In this document: positions 11,206 through 24,067 of the stretch, piece by piece
How positions within the stretch are numbered: the stretch's first letter is position 1
Layout of the letters: each line of letters starts with the position of its first letter
DNA from: Anaeramoeba flamelloides
Taxonomy: Eukaryota; Metamonada; Anaeramoebidae
Assembly: GCA_027625915.1 (NCBI GenBank)
Contig: JANTQA010000032.1
Coordinates: 5,208,001 to 5,272,000, forward strand
Length of the DNA stretch: 64,000 nt
Direction: 5' to 3'
The notes under the pieces: model-generated
Databases searched by the model: none
What the model was told of the DNA's origin: nothing
Seen by the model: only the letters and a program-made list of their open reading frames with translations
Position numbers and translations under genes: made by a program

Positions 11206-13005
11206 AATAATTTTTCTCTTTCAATAAAATTAACACATTATATTTTTTTTACAATTAATAACATATATATTTAACTTTTCCCTAATAATTCAAAGTAATA
11301 ATTTTATCAAAAGTTAAAATTGAACTATTGTATAGTATATGAATCAAAAATTATTATTAAATTAATATATAAAAAAATCAACGAACAATTACGAATTTAC
11401 ACCGATAAAAGAATAAAATACTCATAAATAACAACTAAGAATGTTTATGTAAATTCTTTATTATATTATTTTTCAGTCCAAAAAGGATTTTTTTGTAAAA
11501 AAAATATTTTTTTAAATTAAAGATACTTTTTTTTCTTCTAAAATGTGAAAAAATAGGAACATTTAAAATTAAATAGTTCTTTTATTTCGGGAATAAATCT
11601 CCAAATAAGACAAAATGTTGAAAAAAATCCAGAATTTATACCCTAAAATTCCTTTTAAATTGATAATTTATTTTTCAATATTTAAAAAGATAACGAAAAA
11701 TAATTCAAATAATTTTATGAACCAATTTTCAAAAATTGACGATTTTTTAAATATTTTTCACCAGTTCATATTCTTCAAGACCAAAAAAAAAACCCTATAA
11801 ACTTCAAAATATTGTTTTTGAAAAATTTTCTTCAACGCAATATTAATCCCACAAATGATAATGATTATATAAAATATCATTTTTTAGAAGATTAATTAAT
11901 ACAATTTAACACTTTTTTTGTAAAAAAAACAAAAAAAAGTGTCGATTTACAAAATTAAAATATTTAAAAAAAAGTGGGATATTTTTTTTTATATATTCCA
12001 TATCAAAAATCCAGATTTATCAGTGGAACTATTTGTTAATTGACAATACCAAATTAATTTTGATATTATTAGTGATTGAATCAATACAAATGAATAATTT
12101 TTCTTATAATAAAAAATAGAAATTATCAAAAAACTGATTTTAATACTAATAAAAATCCATTTTTAATTCTCTCAATATTTGTAAAAGGATATTAAACAAT
12201 TGTTTTCATCTCAAGAAATTTAATAAATAATTGTGCATAAAATTAATGATCGTTTTTTTTTTTTTTTTTTTTTTTTTAACTTCAATTATTCAATATTTGA
12301 TTTATTTTAAAAGTATTATTAAAACCAGATTAAAATTTTCAACTTTATTTTTTCATATATACTTACAGTAATTACTCAAAAGTGAGATTGCTTCAAAATA
12401 AAAATTTTTAACATTTTTTCTTTCTTTTATTTTTTGGTGTTAAAGTAAAATACAAACTCAAAAAAAGAAAATCTTTTGACCGATTACTTATTGGAAATAA
12501 CTGAAATTGGTTTAAAAATGATAATTCATCTCTGTAAAGTTGATAAATGATGTAAAATTCCAAGTCTAATAGTATCAGTGTTTAAATAATTATTCTATTA
12601 CCTTTGGGGGAACAATAAATAAGAGTTACTAACCCTTGACCCAATATGGTTAAATATTAAAATTTAGGAGAATTAAAGAACTTAATTGACCATTTATCAT
12701 ATTTTTTGTATAATAAATGATACAAAATTTTAAATAAACTTCCAAAAAAACGATTTTTAAATTATATTAAACTGATCCAAATAATGTGTGTAAGCTTAAT
12801 TTCAAAAATAGGGGCAAATTTTTGATTGAAAAAAAATTGTAGTTTCTCATCTAGTGAATACCAAAACTCAACCCAGAAAAATCAGAACTTAAAACTTAAA
12901 AATAACTGTCTAAAACACACTTTTCTGTTTTAATTATTATTTCTAATAAAAGAATAGAGAAAAGAAACCCATAAAGAAAAAAATCAATCTGACCCTATTT
13001 TTGAA

Positions 13006-13444
13006 ATGATTTTTCATCTTAAAATTATCCATTTAAGATTCACCATTGCTTCCAAGAACCTTTTGAAACAACTTTCCATCAGAGTTATCAGATTTTTACT
13101 ATTTACCCATTTGGTATCGGCCCAAACTTTCCTTGATACCTTTTTCAAGATAAAAAGAATCTCAACAAAAGAAAGAAAAAGAAAAAGAAAAGTTAAAAGG
13201 AAAGCAAAAAAAAACCAATTTTTTGAATGTACAAGAAAGAACACAAAGATAAAATGAATACTATCACATTCATCGCATTGTCTCCAAATGAAAGAGAAAA
13301 GAAGATCTTATTTGATCTTGCTATTTCTTCACTTTTCAAGGAACCATTGTAACTCATTAAAGCAAATTTGGTTGATACTTGTTTTTGAAGTAAAAACTTC
13401 TTGGGTGTTTTACTTTCTTTGAATTTTACAATCCCTTTCACCAA
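13006..13444. other. Unresolved patch of higher complexity
   Basis: This stretch has less homopolymer than its surroundings. Open frames of 76-83 codons occur on both strands, including a minus-strand peptide containing SYNGSLKSEEIARSNK. No domain, start context or splice partner was recognised. It could be a fragment of a decayed gene or chance. Confidence 0.15.
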
Positions 13445-14322
13445 TGCTAATTAATCTCATCTCTTGAATATTAACAGTTTTCAAAAATGTTCTTGTTCAT
13501 TCAACATAAAAATAAAAATATGGAATCATTTTGAAAGAAAAATTGAAAAAAATGAATTCAACTTTGGGAAATTTTCATTAAAAGAAGATTGTTTCTTGAT
13601 ATTAAATATTCAATAATAACTTTTAAAAGATATTGGATTCAGAATATTTGGTTAACACAGCACACATACCAATAATTTAGAAAATACTAATGATGACCCT
13701 ATTTTTGAAATTTAGCTTATAATAGCTAAAACTCAGTGTTTCAAAATATAATCCCTGCTTTTTTTATCCTTCTTTTTCCAATTCAACACCCAATTTACTA
13801 TTCTATGGTATATCTAAGTTCAAATCAATTTTGAAAGTAAAGTCAGAGATATTTTCATTATGGTTTAAATAAGGAATACAATTAGTTCAAATTTTTTATA
13901 ATTTTTCTTAATTTTTTTTTAAAATTTTTTGTTTTTTTGATAAATTTTCAACAAAAATTAATTCTATTTTTTGAGATAAATTTTCCAATTTTGATCCTTC
14001 ATTTTTAGAATTTATTTCTAAATAATAGAAGTTTAAGAAACCATACTAGATTTTATTAGGGTTTATTGTTGTTTTCTTTGATCCGTGTTAATGAACAGGT
14101 CTTCTATATCAAAAAACACACTTTTTATTTTGAAACACTAATTAATTTTTCTACACATTATTTTGACTACAGTACATTTCGAATTTGTGTTTCTCAAAAC
14201 CAGCTTAAACTATTAATCTCCCTTTTGGGAATTAATATTTGATGAGTTATTCGAATTCTTTTTATGTTATTTTTTTTGCGAAAGCTAAATGAAAATTTTA
14301 ATCCCTTTATTTTACCATTAAG

Positions 14323-15646
14323 AATAACATTTTGTCAATCAAAAACCCTTGGCTCAATTTAAAAGCCTTTTTAAAGGATAACCAAACAACAATATTAATC
14401 AACCTTATTTTGAAATAAATCTCAAAAGATTCATTTTTTTTTATTTGCTTTTCCAATGTAAATTACTTTTTTTTTTATTTTTAATTATGATGATTCATTA
14501 TCCTTACTTCAGAAGTTTCTTAGATTACAAACACCAATTTTAATGCAACTCAAAACTAAACAAAACATTCACCAAATGTCTTTTTTTTTTATTTATTTTC
14601 TTTTTTTTTTGGTTTTTTCTTGGCTTGATTTAGAGATCTTTTTAATATGTCAAAAAAAGGAGGACAACAAAACTTAGAACCTGAATATCTTTACCTTCGT
14701 GTAAGAGCTGGTGACTCGATCAACACAAATGCACTTGCACCAAAACTCGGACCAAAAGGGATTGTAAGCTTTTTCCAAAAATAATACAATTCTTTACTTT
14801 TAATGCTTTTCCCATTCACAAACCTTTTTCTTTTTTCAAGACTTTTTTTTTTTTTTTGTTTTTACAAAATTTGCTTTTGTTCTTTTTTTTTTTTCTTTTT
14901 TGAAAAATGTTAATGAAAAACATATAACCAATAACAACCATTTTACAATCCAACTTCTGAAACTTTTTGTGAAAAAAATCAACAAATTACCGAGATCTTT
15001 ACTTTTTTTTTTCAATTTTCTTTCAATTTCTTTTTCATTCCAAACCAAACTTTAGCCACCAAGAAAAGCAGCTGAACAAATCCAAAAAGTATGTAAGGAT
15101 TTTTCAGGATTAAAAGTAACAATCAGAGTAACGATCATTGGAAGAGAATTTACTGTTGATGTTATGCCAACTGCGTCAACCTTAATCATCAAAGCACTTA
15201 ATGAACCACCACACGAAAAAAGTGCTGATTTCAAACACACAGGAAATTTAAGTCTTGAACAAGTCAAAGAAATCGCAAGACAAATGAGACACAAATCACT
15301 TGCCAATGAATTTGAAGGTGTTGTCAAAGAAATGCTTGGTACATGTGTTTCAGTTGGCTGTACAGTTGAAAAAAAATCACCAAAAGAAATCCAAGAAAAA
15401 ATTAAAAATGGTGAAATCATTATTCCAGATGAAGAACCAGAAGAAGAAGAAAAAGAAAACTAAACAAATTAATTAAAAATTATAGATATATATATATATA
15501 TATATATATATTCCAAATAATAGATTTCGAAATCTAACTTTGAAACACTTACAAAATCAATTTTTTATTGATTTTATTTTGTTTCTCTCTCTTTCAATTT
15601 TAGAATAAAAGAAACAAATTAAATATTGTTTGATTTTTCTTTTTTT
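14323..15646 (+). repeat. Duplicated L12 segment, copy A
   Basis: About 1.3 kb matched in direct orientation by 20509-21817, 6.2 kb away. From about 14621 (CTTGGCTTGATTTAGAGATC) to the end the copies are nearly identical, including the whole intron and 3' flank. The first 300 bases have diverged by substitutions and small indels. Confidence 0.95.
14647..15463 (+). CDS. RPL12: 60S ribosomal protein L12 (uL11), copy A
   Basis: Large-subunit protein uL11, which binds the GTPase-associated centre of 28S rRNA at the base of the stalk. Exon 1 is 14647-14763 (39 codons, MSKKGGQQNLEPEYLYLRV to GPKGI). The intron is 14764-15055, 292 bases, GTAAGC..TTTAG, phase 0. Exon 2 is 15056-15463. The 174-residue product compares with about 165 usual. 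Family hallmarks are ALAPKLGPKGIPPRK, the C-terminal rRNA-binding helices (NLSLEQVKEIARQMRHKSL) and GTCVSVGCTVE near the end. An acidic tail (PDEEPEEEEKEN) is an extension beyond the usual C-terminus. A TA microsatellite and an AATAAA (about 15603) follow the stop. Identity is firm. Confidence 0.97.
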
Positions 15647-17545
15647 GATTTTTTTCTTTATTTAAATAACAAATTGAGATCCCAAATTTAAAATTATTTT
15701 AAAAAAATTATTTCCGTGCTTGAACTATTATTTTTAAAAATTTTAATCAACAAGTTTATTTAGAAGTTTGAGAAAATAATATTCGTTTCAGTAGACTTTC
15801 AAAATTCAAAAATTAATCATAATGATTTTTTTTTGTTATTTTCAAACACTCCAAATTAAAGAAGAACTTGGATTTTTTTCATTTTGAAGAACCTAATAAG
15901 TACAAAAAACACAAAAAAAATTTCAGAAAATTAATCAACAAAAAAGTGAACTTCCATATGAAAAAATTATTATCACTTACAAATGTTTACTTTTGTTGAT
16001 ATTGTGTTTAATATTAAGTCTTTTTGTTGAGGTGGTTTTTTTAACCTAATAGCTTTTTGTTGACATTTTAAAAAATATTAAAATATCCTCATCAATTATT
16101 TACAATATTTTGAAAATATTTTGCACCAATTAGACATGTGCTATAAAACAACAAATATAGATATTCTTTTATTCAGTACAAAAACATAATATATAAGTAT
16201 TGGAAACCCCAACTAATAAAAACTTTTCAAAAAAAAAAAAATAAAATAAGAATAAACAAAATTAAAAAATATGATTTTGTTTTTGATGGATTTAATCCTA
16301 TCATTTTAAGCAAAAATATAAATTCATGTATTTATTAATCTATTTTTTTTATTTATTATTAATATTTATAAAGTAGGAACTATTTGACAATAATTCTAGT
16401 AATCTCACTATTAATAAGTTTTATAATAATAAAAAATAACATTATATTTTTACAAAAAAAAAAAAACACAACTGTTTTTATATGGTTTTCTTTTAACAAC
16501 TCTTAATTTTTTTGTTACAACAAAATTAAATAAAATTTATTTTTAATAGAATAAATAAATATCATCTTATATCTCTTATTTATAATTTAACATGTTTAGA
16601 TATATATACAAATTGGAAACACAAATAACATAATCTTGTTGAAATAAAATATTTAATTTGAATTGTGATCAAAGTGTTCCTAGATATATAATTTAAATAC
16701 AATTATCTGAGGAAAAGAATAATTTTATAATTAAAAATTTTATAGTTACACACAATAAAATTAATACTTGGAAAAAAAATTTGAACATTAAAAATTGTTA
16801 TTGGTTATTGTTATTTTATTATTTTTCATCGAATTTTGTCATTGGAAATTAAAAAAAAAAAAAAATTGAAAAGTTTCTCTAGACACCAAAAACCTCTTAG
16901 TTTTAATGATTAATAAAATCATATTTTACTGGAATTTTTTTGGGGGTACAAAGGGTCCCAACTTACCTCAAACACTTGAAAAAATAATTTATTTTTTACA
17001 AAAGAAATTTTGACATCTAGTATAGAAAATTTTTTAAGATAATGTTTATTGTTCAATAGAAATATAAAGACATACGATTATAAATAATTAAAAAATTCAT
17101 GATTTTAACTTTATACTTAAAAAATTTAACATTTGTGATTATTGTAAAATTTTCAATTTGATCTTTTAATAACTAAAATAAAAATTATTGACCAGCATTT
17201 CAAGTCAGATATATATTTGATTTTTTTATTCTAATTAATTTGTAAATTTTTTACTTTTTTAAATTTAGATATAAAATAAACAATATTAAAGAAAATGAAG
17301 GCAATTAATTAAAAATATTTTCTAATATCTGAATTAATTTAGAATGGAAAATTCAATTTTCATAAAGATTTTTTTCAGATATTTCCCTACAATAAAATAC
17401 CAAGAAAAAAAAAAAAATTTCTAGATTGTAAAGATTATCCTTTTATCTTTAAATAATATTTAAACATATATCACAGATATGACATTTTTTTTGATTTTAT
17501 TAAACGTGTTTTAAACGCATGGGATTCATAAATTTCGTTTGTCTG

Positions 17546-17553
<8 letters not shown>

Positions 17554-17576
<23 letters not shown>

Positions 17577-17577
17577 A
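17554..17577. repeat. (TA)n microsatellite
   Basis: Short TA dinucleotide run within AT-rich spacer. Confidence 0.9.
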
Positions 17578-18668
17578 TCAAAATACAAAAAAAAAAATAT
17601 GTAAGCTGATCTAAAATTTTATTGGTTAAAGAGTTAAATTTTGACCACTTTTCTTCCCCAACTAGTATTTTAAAAAAAAAAAAAAATATTCTTTTTCTCA
17701 GTGTTTCTGGAGTTTATAATTTTCAAGAGTTTTAAACATAACCCTTACTTTGTATTGTATGATGTTTTCAAAAAAGAAAATCAAACTATTTTGATTGTTT
17801 AAAATACAAAACATCTCACTTAAATATGAAATTAACTATATCCATTATTTTACAATGATTTTAGGCAATTACGTCCTAGTTATATATAATTTTTATTGTT
17901 GTTGTTTGTAAGTTATTTTGTTTGTATTTTTCCACATCCCAGAAATATAAAGTATGATTTCAAAAGAATTCGAGGACTTTTTCTAAAAAATACAAAAGAA
18001 AACAATGAATGAAACAAAAAAAAATGTAAAAAATCGAAAAAAGTGATTTTATAAGCCTTTCGTGATTTTTAAACGAAAAATTGTGAAACTTATTATTTGT
18101 ATATAATTTTAGAGCCTATAACTTTATCCATTAAAAAGGAATTTTATTATTTTAATTCAGATGTATTTTATGAAATTATTTTAATTTTTTTTTTGTTTGG
18201 GTTTTCAATTATTTGGTATTGCTCAAATTGATGTTTTAGAAAATAATTCAAATTTAACTTTGAATTATGAACAAATAAATGAATTTCATTTTTCTGAATA
18301 TTAGATATTTATTATAAGTATATCTGATCAACAAATGATTAAAATTTCTTGAATTTTCTCTTTTTATTTATTTTTTTTATCATAAAATAAACATAATTAT
18401 TGATTATGGTATTTATAAACCTATCCATTATACCTCAAATTATAATAGATCTTTAATATATATAAATCTTAAAATGTCCACCTTTTAAAAAAATCTCAAA
18501 AATGAATAATTATTATGTTTTTCCTAGTATATAAAAGAATATTTTCTTGTGGGAAAATTGTTATAAACCTTACATTGAGTATATTGAAACTTAAATTCTT
18601 GGAATTTATAGAAAATTCTTTAAATTAGTTAAAAAAATTTCATATATTTTTAATTTATCTTTAACTAA

Positions 18669-19200
18669 ACACCATTTCAAAAAGTGTGACTCACCTGAAA
18701 TAATCTATTGAAATAAAAAAATTAAACTTTTAGTATTCAAAAACAGCAAATAATTAAATATGATTTCTAATTTGCTTTTAAGTCATTCTAAATATTTAAA
18801 AACCCTGGTATTGTAAAGTCAAAAAAAATAAAAACCAAAGAATAAAAAAAAAGGGTAAGTCACAATTTTTGAAATTAGCATTACTAATTATTAATTACTG
18901 AAATTTTACAGAAAAAAATTTGACTACGATATTTTTTACTAATAATTAAATTGATTTTAAATGACATTATATAGTCTAAATTATCCTATTGTTTAATTAT
19001 CTTTTCAAAGATCTTTTTTTTTTTTCCATGTGATCTTTTGCAAAAAAAAAGTATCAAAAAAAAAAGAAAAGAAAAAGGAAAATTAAAATAAAAAAAAAAG
19101 AAAAAGAAATCAAAAAAAAAGAAGAGAAAAACAAAAGTAAAATAAAAATTTGAAAAAGCAAAAGAAAAATTTGCAAAATTAGAAAAAATATTCAATAAAT
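18669..19200 (+). repeat. Family-B inverted-repeat element, copy B3
   Basis: The left half is well kept: CCATTTCAAAAAGTGTGACT at the start and the inverse GTGAGTCACAATTTTTGAAA-like motif near 18855-18878. The shared core GCAAAATTAGAAAAAAT is at about 19173. The right terminus is not recognisable, so the copy looks truncated. Confidence 0.6.
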
Positions 19201-19437
19201 TGAATGAATAAAGACAACTCTCATTTAGCTTGGTTCTTTTAACAAATAGAGTAATGAGTATCATTTTGATTTAAAGTTTTAATATCCTCTCTCAAAAAAT
19301 CTTTTTACAGTAGGGTTCAAACAAATAATATTTTCAAAAATGGTAAAATGTCCCTACTTTCTTGAATTATAATCCAAAAATATTAAATTTAATTCGAGTT
19401 TACACCCTCTTAAACAATCAAAAGTAATTCTGTAATT

Positions 19438-20388
19438 GGTGTACTAAGATGTTAAAATGTTTCTTAGCTGATCGATCTTCAACTTAGTTTTAATTTTAAA
19501 AGTGGCCTAAGAATGGTTGAAAAAATAATTTTATTTTTTTATCAGAAATCCAAATTTGAAGAGTACAAGACTAAAATGTTGATAGATATTTAATAAAAAA
19601 AGTGTTTTTTGGGTTGTAATTGTAAATTTTTAATTTAGTTTATACTTATTTTACTCTAATAATTACAATAAAATCTTCTAAAAGTTGCAAATATTACAAA
19701 ATCAAAAATACCACATTAAAATTTTCAAGAGAAAGTTCAGTATTAAAAATTCCTTTTTTATTTAAGTTTCCAATCGATTAGTCTTATACTCTTCAAATTT
19801 AGATTTTAAAAAAAAAAAAATTCATTTTTTAACCAACCTTGAAACTCAATTAAAATTAATACTACAATGGTGTAAATAACCCATGTTGACAACCTTTAAC
19901 CCATTACTAAAATTTAACTCATGTTTTTTTTTCAGACTTGGGTATTGGAAGACCAGAAATCACTTATAGATTCTTGGTTCAGATCAAAATTGACTTTAGA
20001 GGTTAGATCTTTGATTAATCGAAATGGCACAATTATATTTAATGATTTTGTTTCAAAAATTTCATAATATTTACAAAATTTGAGAGAATAAATGATTTTT
20101 TTATAAAAATTCAAAAAATGAAATTATTCTCATTATTTTGACAAAAAATTACATTTTAATCTTCCAGTATCTTCATAATTCTTTTTTAAAATATATTTAA
20201 AGAACCCAATTTCTTGTTTATATACTGTTGTCATCCCAGTGATTTGTTTCTTTTATTTCTAGAGTCAGCCAATATTTTTTTCATGAGTTAAATTTTCGTA
20301 ATGGGTTAAAATAAAAAACACGGGTTAGTTACACCACAGTAAGTTAAAGATCAATCATACAAGTAACAAAATAACATCTCAATACACC
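19438..20388. repeat. Composite foldback element with GGTGTA ends
   Basis: The left end GGTGTACTAAGATG is matched in inverse at the right end (..CATCTCAATACACC). The arms continue inward through words such as GGTGTAAATAACCCATG and TTTAACCCATTAC (left, about 19868-19922) and their inverses (20280-20336). The left arm is interrupted at 19486 by a second inverted-repeat element. No protein-coding frame is evident. It sits just upstream of L12 copy B. Confidence 0.75.
19487..19862. repeat. MITE nested in the left arm of the foldback element
   Basis: A 376 bp inverted repeat with arms of about 95 bp. The ends are GTTTTAATTTTAA and its near-inverse TTAAAATTAATAC, flanked by TA at 19485-19486 and 19863-19864. 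Inner arms share AAATTTGAAGAGTACAAGAC and its inverse. Removing it restores continuity of the host element's left arm with its right arm. Confidence 0.75.
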
Positions 20389-20508
20389 GAATAAAGGATA
20401 ATATTTCTTTCAGTTTCAGGGATTTTAAACCTTAAAAAAGAACAATGTAAGGAATTGAATTTTTGTATGAAGCACTTTGAAGAAATATTGAGTTCTTGAT
20501 TGACCTGA

Positions 20509-21817
20509 AATAACATTTTGACAATCAAAAACCCTTGGCTCAATTCAAAAGGCTTTTTAAAGGATAACCAAACAAAAAATAAAATCAACCTTATTTTGAA
20601 ATAAATCTCAAAAGATTCATTTTTTTTTATTTGCTTTTCCAATGTAAATTATTTTTTTTTTTATTATTATTTTTCTTATCTTTATTTCAGAAAAACCCCA
20701 CTGATTACAAACACCAATTTCAGTGCAACTCAAAACTTATCAAACATCATCGTAATTTCTTTATTTATTTATATTTTTTTTTAATTTTTTCTTGGCTTGA
20801 TTTAGAGATCTTTTTAATATGTCAAAAAAAGGAGGACAACAAAACTTAGAACCTGAATATCTTTACCTTCGTGTAAGAGCTGGTGACTCGATCAACACAA
20901 ATGCACTTGCACCAAAACTCGGACCAAAAGGGATTGTAAGCTTTTTCCCAAAATAATACAATTCTTTACTTTTAATGCTTTTCCCATTCACAAACCTTTT
21001 TCTTTTTTCAAGACTTTTTTTTTTTTTTTGTTTTTACAAAATTTGCTTTTGTTCTTTTTTTTTTTTCTTTTTTGAAAAATGTTAATGAAAAACATATAAC
21101 CAATAACAACCATTTTACAATCCAACTTCTGAAACTTTTTGTGAAAAAATCAACAAATTACCGAGATCTTTACTTTTTTTTTCAATTTTCTTTCAATTTC
21201 TTTTTCATTCCAAACCAAACTTTAGCCACCAAGAAAAGCAGCTGAACAAATCCAAAAAGTATGTAAGGATTTTTCAGGATTAAAAGTAACAATCAGAGTA
21301 ACGATCATTGGAAGAGAATTTACTGTTGATGTTATGCCAACTGCGTCAACCTTAATCATCAAAGCACTTAATGAACCACCACACGAAAAAAGTGCTGATT
21401 TCAAACACACAGGAAATTTAAGTCTTGAACAAGTCAAAGAAATCGCAAGACAAATGAGACACAAATCACTTGCCAATGAATTTGAAGGTGTTGTCAAAGA
21501 AATGCTTGGTACATGTGTTTCAGTTGGCTGTACAGTTGAAAAAAAATCACCAAAAGAAATCCAAGAAAAAAATTAAAAATGGTGAAATCATTATTCCAGA
21601 TGAAGAACCAGAAGAAGAAGAAAAAGAAAACTAAACAAATTAATTAAAAATTATAGATATATATATATATATATATATATATTCCAAATAATAGATTTCG
21701 AAATCTAACTTTGAAACACTTACAAAATCAATTTTTTATTGATTTTATTTTGTTTCTCTCTCTTTCAATTTTAGAATAAAAGAAACAAATTAAATATTGT
21801 TTGATTTTTCTTTTTTT
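20509..21817 (+). repeat. Duplicated L12 segment, copy B
   Basis: Counterpart of 14323-15646. Differences in the conserved part are a handful of changes, mainly homopolymer lengths, and one extra A in exon 2 of the gene. Confidence 0.95.
20819..21576 (+). CDS. RPL12: 60S ribosomal protein L12 (uL11), copy B, frameshifted tail
   Basis: Near-identical paralogue of copy A. Exon 1 is 20819-20935, the intron 20936-21225 (290 bases) and exon 2 starts at 21226. One additional A in the A-run after CAAG, at about 21565-21571, changes the frame and gives a stop at 21574-21576. The product is 155 residues and lacks the last 20 residues of copy A, including the acidic extension (PDEEPEEEEKEN); the old tail codons remain downstream to about 21633. 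The uL11 core is intact, so a shortened protein could still work, because the lost part is mostly outside the conserved family domain. The change lies in a homopolymer and may be an assembly error. Same predicted role as copy A. Confidence 0.9.
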
Positions 21818-24067
21818 TTTTTCCTTTAATTTTATTTCGTTTTAGATACTTGACGTACTTTTTTTTTCATAATTATTTTTCAGTGTTTGGATTCAAATTT
21901 GAAAATTAAATTAATTTATCAAGAGTTAGAATCTTCTTGGGTATGGCTAATAGCTTGAAATTTCTGATCGTAAAAAATTGGTTATTGAAATATCGAAATT
22001 TTAAAGATAAAGTTAGAAATTTATTAGAATTACTTGGTACGGTTATCAACTATTCTCAAATATTGATTAAAAAACTTATTTCTTATTTGTTTTTCAAAGT
22101 TTCATTTATAAAAAATAGTTGGTCAATTATTAAAAAATTTTTGGTTACTCGGACAGAAACATAGTTTATTTTGAAATACTCACAATAAAGAATAATTTAA
22201 TTGGTATTTATATTTGTCATAATTTTATATTACCAATTTATAAATAGTAATACTTGAAAAGAAAATATTCTTTGAAATATAAAAAACATGCTTTGACTAA
22301 TTGGGAAAGACCTTAATATTTGTTTGGAGATTCTATATTACGAAAAATATGATTTTAATATTAAATAGTGATAAATAAACTATTTTTGTTATTGATATAA
22401 GAGTATTTGGTAAAAATGATACATCTTGATTTATAATATCTTTTGAGGCTTTAAATTGATTTGAATTTTATTGTTTTCCTTTAAAAAAATCTCAATATTA
22501 TGATTAACAAAAAAGAAATATTATAATTTTAAAAAAAAAAAAAAATATCATATATGAACAGTTTGTTATCAGTAAACAATATATAGATATTACCAAATTC
22601 CAAAAATGGAGAAATAAGTCGAAAATAATTATGTTTGAGGATTGAATCTTTTTTTTTTTTTTCCTTCTTTTTCTTTTTGATTAAAAACCACATTCTAAAA
22701 GTTCACCTTTTTTATATTACAGTAAGTGCTTTTTTAAAGACATAAACTTTCAAGAAAATTTAAGAAACAAAAAAAAACCCAAATTAAGGTACAAAATTCA
22801 AATTCTAGTAAAATAAATTGTAAAAAAAAAAAATTTCAAAAAATGTGTTTTAATTTGAGATTTTTCTGAGTCTTAAATTTTCTACAAAGTATGTTTCTTA
22901 GAAGTGGAACTCACTGTAGATTTTACAGGATTCAAAAGAATAGAGTAGAATAAAAGATATAGCTCAATTCTTTTTATAGCCTGGAAAACTGAGGTTAACT
23001 TTTTTTTAATTTCAAAAAATAAATGAAAATTCAAATAAATTTTACTTGTTACTACAATACAAAGTGACATTAGATTTTTTTTTTTTTCTATTTCCTCCAA
23101 AAAACAATAGATTTTCAGGATGGAACAAAATACTTTAAAAAATTGCAACTCAATTTTTTAAACTTTTCTATTTGTTTCGAAAATCAATGTATCTTATAGA
23201 TAAAATCGAAAATCCCAAAGTAAACATTAACAGTTAATAAAACTCCCAGTATTTGATGGCACTTCTCAAATACTTAAATTTAATTCGACGTATTGTTGAA
23301 CCAAGTTAGTGGTGGTTAATCAATTATCCCAAGAAATGAACCAGTTTTGAAATTGGGGGAGATTTTGTTTCAATTTCATTCAGTTTTTATTTTTAAAAGA
23401 CTCAAAATGATTCAATTGGTCATACAATTTCTTCAAATAATCAGTAGTAGTTATACAAAGAATAAGCCCATTTTTTTTAAATTAAAAATTCAGAGTGGTA
23501 GTCTTTTGAGAAAATGACAAACAATCAGAAATGATCAAGTTAAGGAGAAATGAGCATCAGAACTTCAAATTGTTTGTTTGGGGGTGTTACAACTTGTCGA
23601 TGACTGGTTCTTTAAAAATTGAGTTTTTTTTTTTTATTTTTAGTATCTCTCAAAGTTTTTTGAAAATAATTTTTTGATAAAAATTTTTTAAAAAAATTAT
23701 AAATAATGAATGATTTTAAGATAAACACTTAACAAGAAAAAAAAAAAAAAATAATTTGTTTTATTTTTTAAAGAGTGTAATTAATAGCCCTCTTATTTAC
23801 AAAAAAATAAAAAAACAAACATTTTTTTTTTTGAGATTTTTTAGACTTGTATTCAAATAAATCAGTAGAAATAAATGATAATAAATAAATAAAAATAATT
23901 AATAAACAAAATAATAATTATTTTTTTAAATACATGATAGAAAAAAAAAGCAAAATAAAAATAGAAGATAAAGTAATTAGAATTATTTTAAGACATATTT
24001 ATCAAATATTTTTTTCTATTATTTTAAAATAAATTTAAAATATAGATACATGATTAAGAAAAGGTAT
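21577..24067. other. Spacer downstream of L12 copy B
   Basis: It contains the leftover L12 tail and 3' flank to about 21817, a TA run (21656-21682), an intact CAGT-type MITE (22720-22916) and, adjoining it, a palindromic hairpin unit (about 22917-22990). No gene recognised. The open frame at 21937-22164 has no recognisable family. Confidence 0.55.
22720..22916. repeat. Tc1/mariner-like MITE (CAGT family), intact copy
   Basis: 197 bp, the same length as the copy at 3579. It is flanked by TA at 22718-22719 and 22917-22918. The ends are CAGTAAGTG and CACTG. Arms share AAACTTTCAAGAAAATTTAA with the family. Confidence 0.8.

Larger units (their letters stand above)
8361..14646. other. Gene-poor spacer with MITE relics
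   Basis: It contains family-B element B2 (8870-9499), two decayed CAGT-type MITEs (about 9695-9893 and 11018-11205), long poly-A/T runs (for example 12250-12278) and fragments of a 'TTTCAAAAATAGGGGCA' type repeat near 12.8 and 13.7 kb. A slightly less AT-rich patch at 13.0-13.45 kb has open frames on both strands but no recognisable domain. From about 14323 the sequence is the 5' flank shared with the second L12 copy. Confidence 0.55.
15464..20818. other. AT-rich spacer between the two L12 copies
   Basis: No gene recognised. It holds TA microsatellites (15481-15511 and 17554-17577), family-B element B3 (18669-19200), a composite foldback element (19438-20388), and the diverged 5' flank of L12 copy B from 20509. 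The rest is homopolymer-rich AT sequence. Confidence 0.6.
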
